A stretch of 34,081 nucleotides of DNA from Acidobacteriota bacterium (GTDB lineage: Bacteria > Acidobacteriota > Thermoanaerobaculia > Multivoradales > JAHZIX01): contig JAXHTF010000054.1 of assembly GCA_034211275.1 (NCBI GenBank), positions 1-34,081 of the forward strand, written 5' to 3'. A program made the translations under genes and the position numbers. How positions within the stretch are numbered: the stretch's first letter is position 1; every line of letters starts with the position of its first letter. The notes beneath the pieces were generated by a model, which did no database searches, was not told where the DNA came from, and saw only the letters and a program-made list of their open reading frames with translations. This document shows, piece after piece, positions 30,701 to 34,081 of this stretch.

Positions 30701-33136
30701 TCAAGGCCTCAGAGGCTTCACTCCGGCTTCGGTGAAGAACAGATCGAGGCGCTGAAACCAGGCATCTCGGGCGTCGGGGCTGATGAAGAAGTCGAAGCGG
30801 TTGATCGCCCGCTGCACTTCCATCAGGTCGATGAAGAAGTCGTAGACCGCGTTGGTCGCTCCCTGGGCGGCGTTGAGAGCCGCCGCCTGGGCGTCGAGCA
30901 ATTCGATTACCGACACCGCACCGCGGGCGTAGGCGTCGGCCACTAGCTCCAGATTGGCCTCGGCGGCTTCGGCGCTGCGGCGACTCAAACCGATGCCGAC
31001 GAAGGAGGCCCGCGCGCGGTACGTGGCGGCGCGGATGCGCAGCTCCAGGCTCTCGACGGCGGCCTCCCAGCGCAGCTCGAGGGCTGCCAGCTCCTGCTCT
31101 GCCTGCAGCTCGTCGGCCCGGCGGGCACCGCCTTCGAAAAGGGGTAAGGAGAAAGCAAGACCGAGGCTCCAGTTGGTGTCGTCGGCGGTTGGCAAGCCCG
31201 GGAGGGGCATGCCGCCGCTGGTGCCTGCACCGCTCTCCGCCAGCCGTTCGTCGAGGGTGAAGCGGGCGCTGGCGGTGGGCGCCCAATAGGCTCGCCGGGC
31301 GGCGGTGACAGCGCGCTCCTGGGCGGCGATGGCCGCCCGTAGGGAGCGCAGCTCGGGGGCAGCGGACAGGCCTTCCTGCACCGCGAAGTCCCGTAGCACG
31401 GAGAACAGCTTGGGGGTTTCGATATAGCCCTGGAAACGCTCCTGGCTGGTGATCAGGTAGGGATCGTCGAGGCCCACCTCGGCGGTGGTGAAGGGCGCTT
31501 CGAGGTCGTAGTGCAGGAGGCGGTTGAGGGCGATCTCCGCCACCGAGACGGTGGAGCGGGCCTCCACCAGCGCCTGCTGATCGGTGGCGATCTGACTTTC
31601 CCAGCGGTAGACCTCCGCCGGATTGGCGGTGCCGACCCGGCGCCGCAGACGGGCCAGCTCGAGGTTCTCTCGGGTGACCTGGAGATTGGTCAGGCGGATC
31701 TGCTCCAACGTCTTGGCGCGCAGCAGGTCGAGGTAGGCGGTGGCGGCCTCGAAGGCGATGTCCAGGCGCAGCACCGCGAGCTCTTCCTCGCGGCTGAGCT
31801 GGAGCTGGCGCTGAATCTCGGCGTTGGCGCGGGCACCGTCGGAGTACAGCAGCTGGGTGGCGGTGAGACCCGCGGTGAAGCTCTGCTCGGGCTGGCTGCC
31901 GAAGCTGGCGGCGGCGCGATCCTCGTCGATCTGAAGCGCCGTCCCGGAGACCTCCAGGGAGGGCCAGAAAACGGACCGGGCGCGGCGCACATCCTGCTCG
32001 CCGGCGGCCACGGAGCGCCGCTGGGCCGCCAGGTCCAGGTTCTGCTCGATGGCCCGCTGGACGGCGCCCGCGAAGGTCTCCCGGCGGGCTCCGGGAATCT
32101 CTCCGCCTTCGAGGATCTCTGCCTCCAGGAGAGCTTCCCAACGCGGCGAGACGCCGAGCTCGCGGGCGGTGGCGAGGTTGAGCGCCAGCCGGTGGGGCAC
32201 GGAGAAGGCGACGGGGATAGAGCCGGCGTCTTCCCCCAGCAGAATGCGCTGGACGTTGAGAGCAACCCGCCGGGCCAGGCGTTCGAGGAACTCGTCGTTG
32301 CCCCGGGTGGCGAGGATGCCGCTCTCCATCTCCTGGCCTCCCACGGCCGAGAAGGTCATTACGCCGCGTTCGTGGAGGCCGTCCACCAGCCGTTGAAGGT
32401 CGTCCGGCGGCAGGTGGAACAAGGGGAAAAGGTAGGCGGCGTCGGCGGTCTCGGAAATGCGATCGAGAACGTCTTCCACGGAGTTGCCCACCGGGATCAG
32501 CTCAAGGCCCACGCCGAGCTTCCGGGCAGTCTTGAGGATGCGCAGGGAAAGCTCCGGGATACCCTCGGCGAAGTTCGCGTTGAGCAGCAGCGCCAGATTG
32601 TCGAAGGGCAGGATGTGATGCAGCGCTTGGAGCTCGTTCGGTAGCTTGTCCGGCAGCGCTACGTAATTGAGGTTGGGAACGCCGCTGGCGCCGTTCTCGG
32701 ACGGCAGGCCCTGGAGGTCGGCATCGATGATCACGGGGGCGATGACCGGTTTGGGCAATCGCTGTTGGCAGCAGGTGGTTTGGGAGGCGAGCAAACCCCA
32801 GGTGATGACCAGGTCGATCTGCGAATCCTCCAGCAGCTCCGCCAGGGCATTCTCGGCGGCTTCCAGGGTCCAATCGCCCACCCGGTAGGCGGCCTCCGGG
32901 AAGCGAACGTCGAACTCTCCCTCGGTGAGGTTGAGGATTTCCTGCTCTGTGCGCTCGCGGAGCCCCTCGTTGCCTTGCCAGGGACCATCGACGACGGCGC
33001 CGATGCGCACTATCGGCCGTTCGCGGGCCGCCTCGGCGGCTTCCGTGCGGGGTTGCGGCCAGACGAGCAGGAGGGCAGCCAGCGCCCAGCCCAGCCAGGC
33101 TCGACCACGATGTCCTGCTCTGCAGGATTGCCTCAT
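30701..33136 (-). CDS. Fusion of ABC-type substrate-binding domain with TolC-family outer-membrane channel
   Basis: The 811-residue protein starts at ATG 33136 after a GGGGGAGAGAG stretch. Residues 1-33 are a signal peptide. Residues about 40-335 read as a periplasmic binding domain of the ABC_sub_bind/TrpX type: VRIGAVVDGPWQGNEG, DLVITWGLLASQTTC, PVIAPVIIDAD, NLALLLNANFAEGIPELSLRI, ADAAYLFPLFHLPPDDLQRL and LNVQRILLGEDAGSIPVAF. From about residue 350 two outer-membrane efflux (OEP) repeats follow, opening ETFAGAVQRAIEQNLDLAAQR and AAPELRSLRAAIAAQERAV and including the helical phrases AATAYLDLLRAKTL and ANLELVADAYARGAVSVIELLDAQ. Ordinary TolC proteins have about 450-500 residues, so the binding domain is an addition. 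The frame is continuous with no sign of assembly error. It heads the efflux operon and may present ligands to the channel or sense them. Confidence 0.85.
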   Translation of the reverse strand: MRQSCRAGHRGRAWLGWALAALLLVWPQPRTEAAEAARERPIVRIGAVVDGPWQGNEGLRERTEQEILNLTEGEFDVRFPEAAYRVGDWTLEAAENALAELLEDSQIDLVITWGLLASQTTCCQQRLPKPVIAPVIIDADLQGLPSENGASGVPNLNYVALPDKLPNELQALHHILPFDNLALLLNANFAEGIPELSLRILKTARKLGVGLELIPVGNSVEDVLDRISETADAAYLFPLFHLPPDDLQRLVDGLHERGVMTFSAVGGQEMESGILATRGNDEFLERLARRVALNVQRILLGEDAGSIPVAFSVPHRLALNLATARELGVSPRWEALLEAEILEGGEIPGARRETFAGAVQRAIEQNLDLAAQRRSVAAGEQDVRRARSVFWPSLEVSGTALQIDEDRAAASFGSQPEQSFTAGLTATQLLYSDGARANAEIQRQLQLSREEELAVLRLDIAFEAATAYLDLLRAKTLEQIRLTNLQVTRENLELARLRRRVGTANPAEVYRWESQIATDQQALVEARSTVSVAEIALNRLLHYDLEAPFTTAEVGLDDPYLITSQERFQGYIETPKLFSVLRDFAVQEGLSAAPELRSLRAAIAAQERAVTAARRAYWAPTASARFTLDERLAESGAGTSGGMPLPGLPTADDTNWSLGLAFSLPLFEGGARRADELQAEQELAALELRWEAAVESLELRIRAATYRARASFVGIGLSRRSAEAAEANLELVADAYARGAVSVIELLDAQAAALNAAQGATNAVYDFFIDLMEVQRAINRFDFFISPDARDAWFQRLDLFFTEAGVKPLRP

Positions 33137-33234
33137 CGGCTCTCTCTCCCCCGGCTACCGCGGATCAGGGTAGAGATCTCCCCAGCCCGTGAGGGCGCGA
33201 GGAGATTTCAGGTGCTCAGAAAAATGCTGAAGAG

Positions 33235-33263
33235 ATTATGCCGCAAGGCCGCGGGGAGGGCAA
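33235..33263 (-). promoter_or_regulatory. Candidate promoter of the efflux operon
   Basis: Read on the minus strand, TTGCCC (33258-33263) and CATAAT (33235-33240) are separated by 17 bases. The -10 box matches five of six; the -35 matches only TTG plus one C. It lies 99 bases ahead of ATG 33136. Confidence 0.35.
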
Positions 33264-33308
33264 AGCAGGGCTGCAGAGAAACCGCCCGGCGAGGGAGCCG
33301 CGGAGGGC

Positions 33309-33797
33309 TCAGCGAAGCTGGAGAACTTTGACGCCGCTGGCGCGGGTACCGGAGGAGATGTAGCCGATGGCACCGGGGGTGGTGCGCACGTACTCGAGAA
33401 CTGCGGCGTCGGACGGGCGCTCCAGGGGTGGGGAGCCGCGGCCGGTGAAGATCTGGCGCTGCCAGTGTTTGCGCAGATCGAGCTCACTGCGATTGTGCAC
33501 CGCTTGCGAGAACTCCTCGCGCACCTCGGAAACCGCCAAGGTCACCGGGTGGATGGTGGTGCCGTCGCTCCAGCGCCGCTCCTTCTGCAGAAAAATCTTC
33601 GACGCCGTGTCCACGTCGATGGAGCTCACCGGGACATCCGGGTGCGCCACGATCACGAATCCGCTCTGCGCCGACGCGCTGGTCGGCATCAAGAGCAGAA
33701 GGCCGACGACGAGGCTGAGCAGTGCGACCCAGGCCCGACCAGCAGCTCCTGGGAGCCGACAGGAGGGACGGGGGAAATGTTGGTTGGTCTTCGTCAT
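33309..33797 (-). CDS. Short PstS-like periplasmic phosphate-binding-type protein
   Basis: The frame is open 55 codons further, but ATG 33797 gives a protein beginning with a basic stretch and a signal peptide (GRAWVALLSLVVGLLLLMPTSASA). The 162-residue product has the pattern of the small PstS-like proteins of the PBP superfamily: FVIVAHPDVPVSSIDVDTASKIFLQKERRW, TIHPVTLAVSEVREEF, HNRSELDLRKHWQRQIFTG, and the closing VRTTPGAIGYISSGT motif that in PstS helps bind phosphate. It is about half the size of a true PstS, so only one lobe or a minimal fold is present. Ligand is unproven. The gene upstream codes for an outer-membrane barrel, so the two may serve phosphate or anion uptake. No strong ribosome site is visible. 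Confidence 0.75.
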   Translation of the reverse strand: MTKTNQHFPRPSCRLPGAAGRAWVALLSLVVGLLLLMPTSASAQSGFVIVAHPDVPVSSIDVDTASKIFLQKERRWSDGTTIHPVTLAVSEVREEFSQAVHNRSELDLRKHWQRQIFTGRGSPPLERPSDAAVLEYVRTTPGAIGYISSGTRASGVKVLQLR

Positions 33798-33880
33798 GGC
33801 CAAGTATTTCGTCAAGATTTTTATTGGAGCTTGGCTTCTGAAGGGAAGGTTCAAGCCCCTATCAGCGGGGGGAGACAGAG

Positions 33881-33909
33881 AGTATAGAGGAGACATCTTC
33901 TTCACACAA
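33881..33909 (-). promoter_or_regulatory. Candidate promoter of the PstS-like gene
   Basis: On the minus strand TTGTGT (33904-33909) and TATACT (33881-33886) lie 17 bases apart. The -10 matches five of six consensus bases and the -35 four of six. The leader to ATG 33797 would be about 75 bases. Confidence 0.4.
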
Positions 33910-33965
33910 TAGCTGCTTGTTGTTTGATGGTTGAGCATGGGGCTATGAGTGGTGGTGCCCACCCC

Positions 33966-34081
33966 TCAAAAGCTCAAAGACACGCTGGCGATGCTGTAGT
34001 TGCTGTCGAAGTCCTCGTAAAACGAGCGCTGCTGGAATCCGAGGGGGCCGCCGGGAACAATTTCCGTCGCCACGCTGATCT
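33966..34081 (-). CDS. Outer-membrane beta-barrel protein, C-terminal fragment (continues beyond right edge)
   Basis: The minus-strand frame ending at TCA (33966-33968) gives the last 37 residues of a protein that enters from the right edge. They alternate polar and hydrophobic residues (FYEDFDSNYS, IASVSLSF) and end in Phe, the typical final strand of an outer-membrane barrel recognised by BamA. The family cannot be fixed from this fragment; a porin-like partner of the adjacent PstS-like protein is a guess. Confidence 0.6.
   Translation of the reverse strand, partial: ISVATEIVPGGPLGFQQRSFYEDFDSNYSIASVSLSF

Noticed and set aside
31511-32644. 377-residue plus-strand frame opposite the TolC fusion
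   Set aside because: It is the antisense shadow of a well-supported gene, with no ribosome site or recognisable domain.

Overview
The window comes from a GC-rich, Gram-negative (diderm) bacterium. TonB-dependent uptake, a TolC/RND efflux set and an outer-membrane barrel end all require an outer membrane. The many secreted proteins built of carboxypeptidase-regulatory-like beta-sandwiches and beta-propellers, together with the 4-hydroxybutyryl-CoA dehydratase-type enzyme, would fit an Acidobacteriota-like lineage. That placement is an inference from gene content only. There is no rRNA, tRNA or CRISPR array that I can recognise.

Layout. Bases 1-619 (minus) hold the N-terminal part of a secreted protein made almost entirely of 16/18-residue tandem repeats; it runs off the left edge. 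Facing away from it, 938-6425 (plus) is a close-packed run: a possible small peptide ORF, two secreted proteins that look like beta-propellers, and a 961-residue multi-domain beta-sandwich protein. A gene-poor stretch (6426-7066) carries a decayed copy of a MITE-like element. Bases 7067-11200 are a three-gene signalling module (four-GAF histidine kinase, response regulator, helical protein) with clearly lower GC than its neighbours, so probably acquired. Next come a broken 5' copy of the dehydratase gene (11323-11562), a DUF433 antitoxin with a truncated PIN-like toxin (11654-12117), and the intact dehydratase (12139-13695).

Bases 13997-14515 encode a small exported protein closed by an intrinsic terminator. 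A cobalamin riboswitch (about 14710-14910) precedes a tightly overlapping vitamin B12 uptake operon, btuB-btuF-btuD-btuC (15021-19680). Its expression platform shows a 12-bp helix that would bury the btuB start codon. Convergent to it is a GAF-PAS-GGDEF-EAL cyclic-di-GMP protein (19705-21915, minus).

Bases 22159-24818 hold a second secreted locus: a Cys-rich exported peptide whose stop overlaps the start of a 792-residue beta-sandwich protein. On the minus strand follow a YVTN-type beta-propeller (24866-26041), a complete 166-bp MITE-like element with perfect 19-bp inverted ends (26127-26292), and a tripartite efflux operon read right to left: a fusion of an ABC-type substrate-binding domain to a TolC channel (30701-33136), a membrane-fusion lipoprotein (29429-30658) and an RND pump (26289-29432). 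The right end has a short PstS-like periplasmic binding protein and the last 37 residues of an outer-membrane barrel.

The most unusual items are the binding-protein/TolC fusion, the low-GC GAF-kinase module, the Cys-rich peptide coupled to a giant exported beta-sandwich protein, and the repeat protein with its higher-order duplication.
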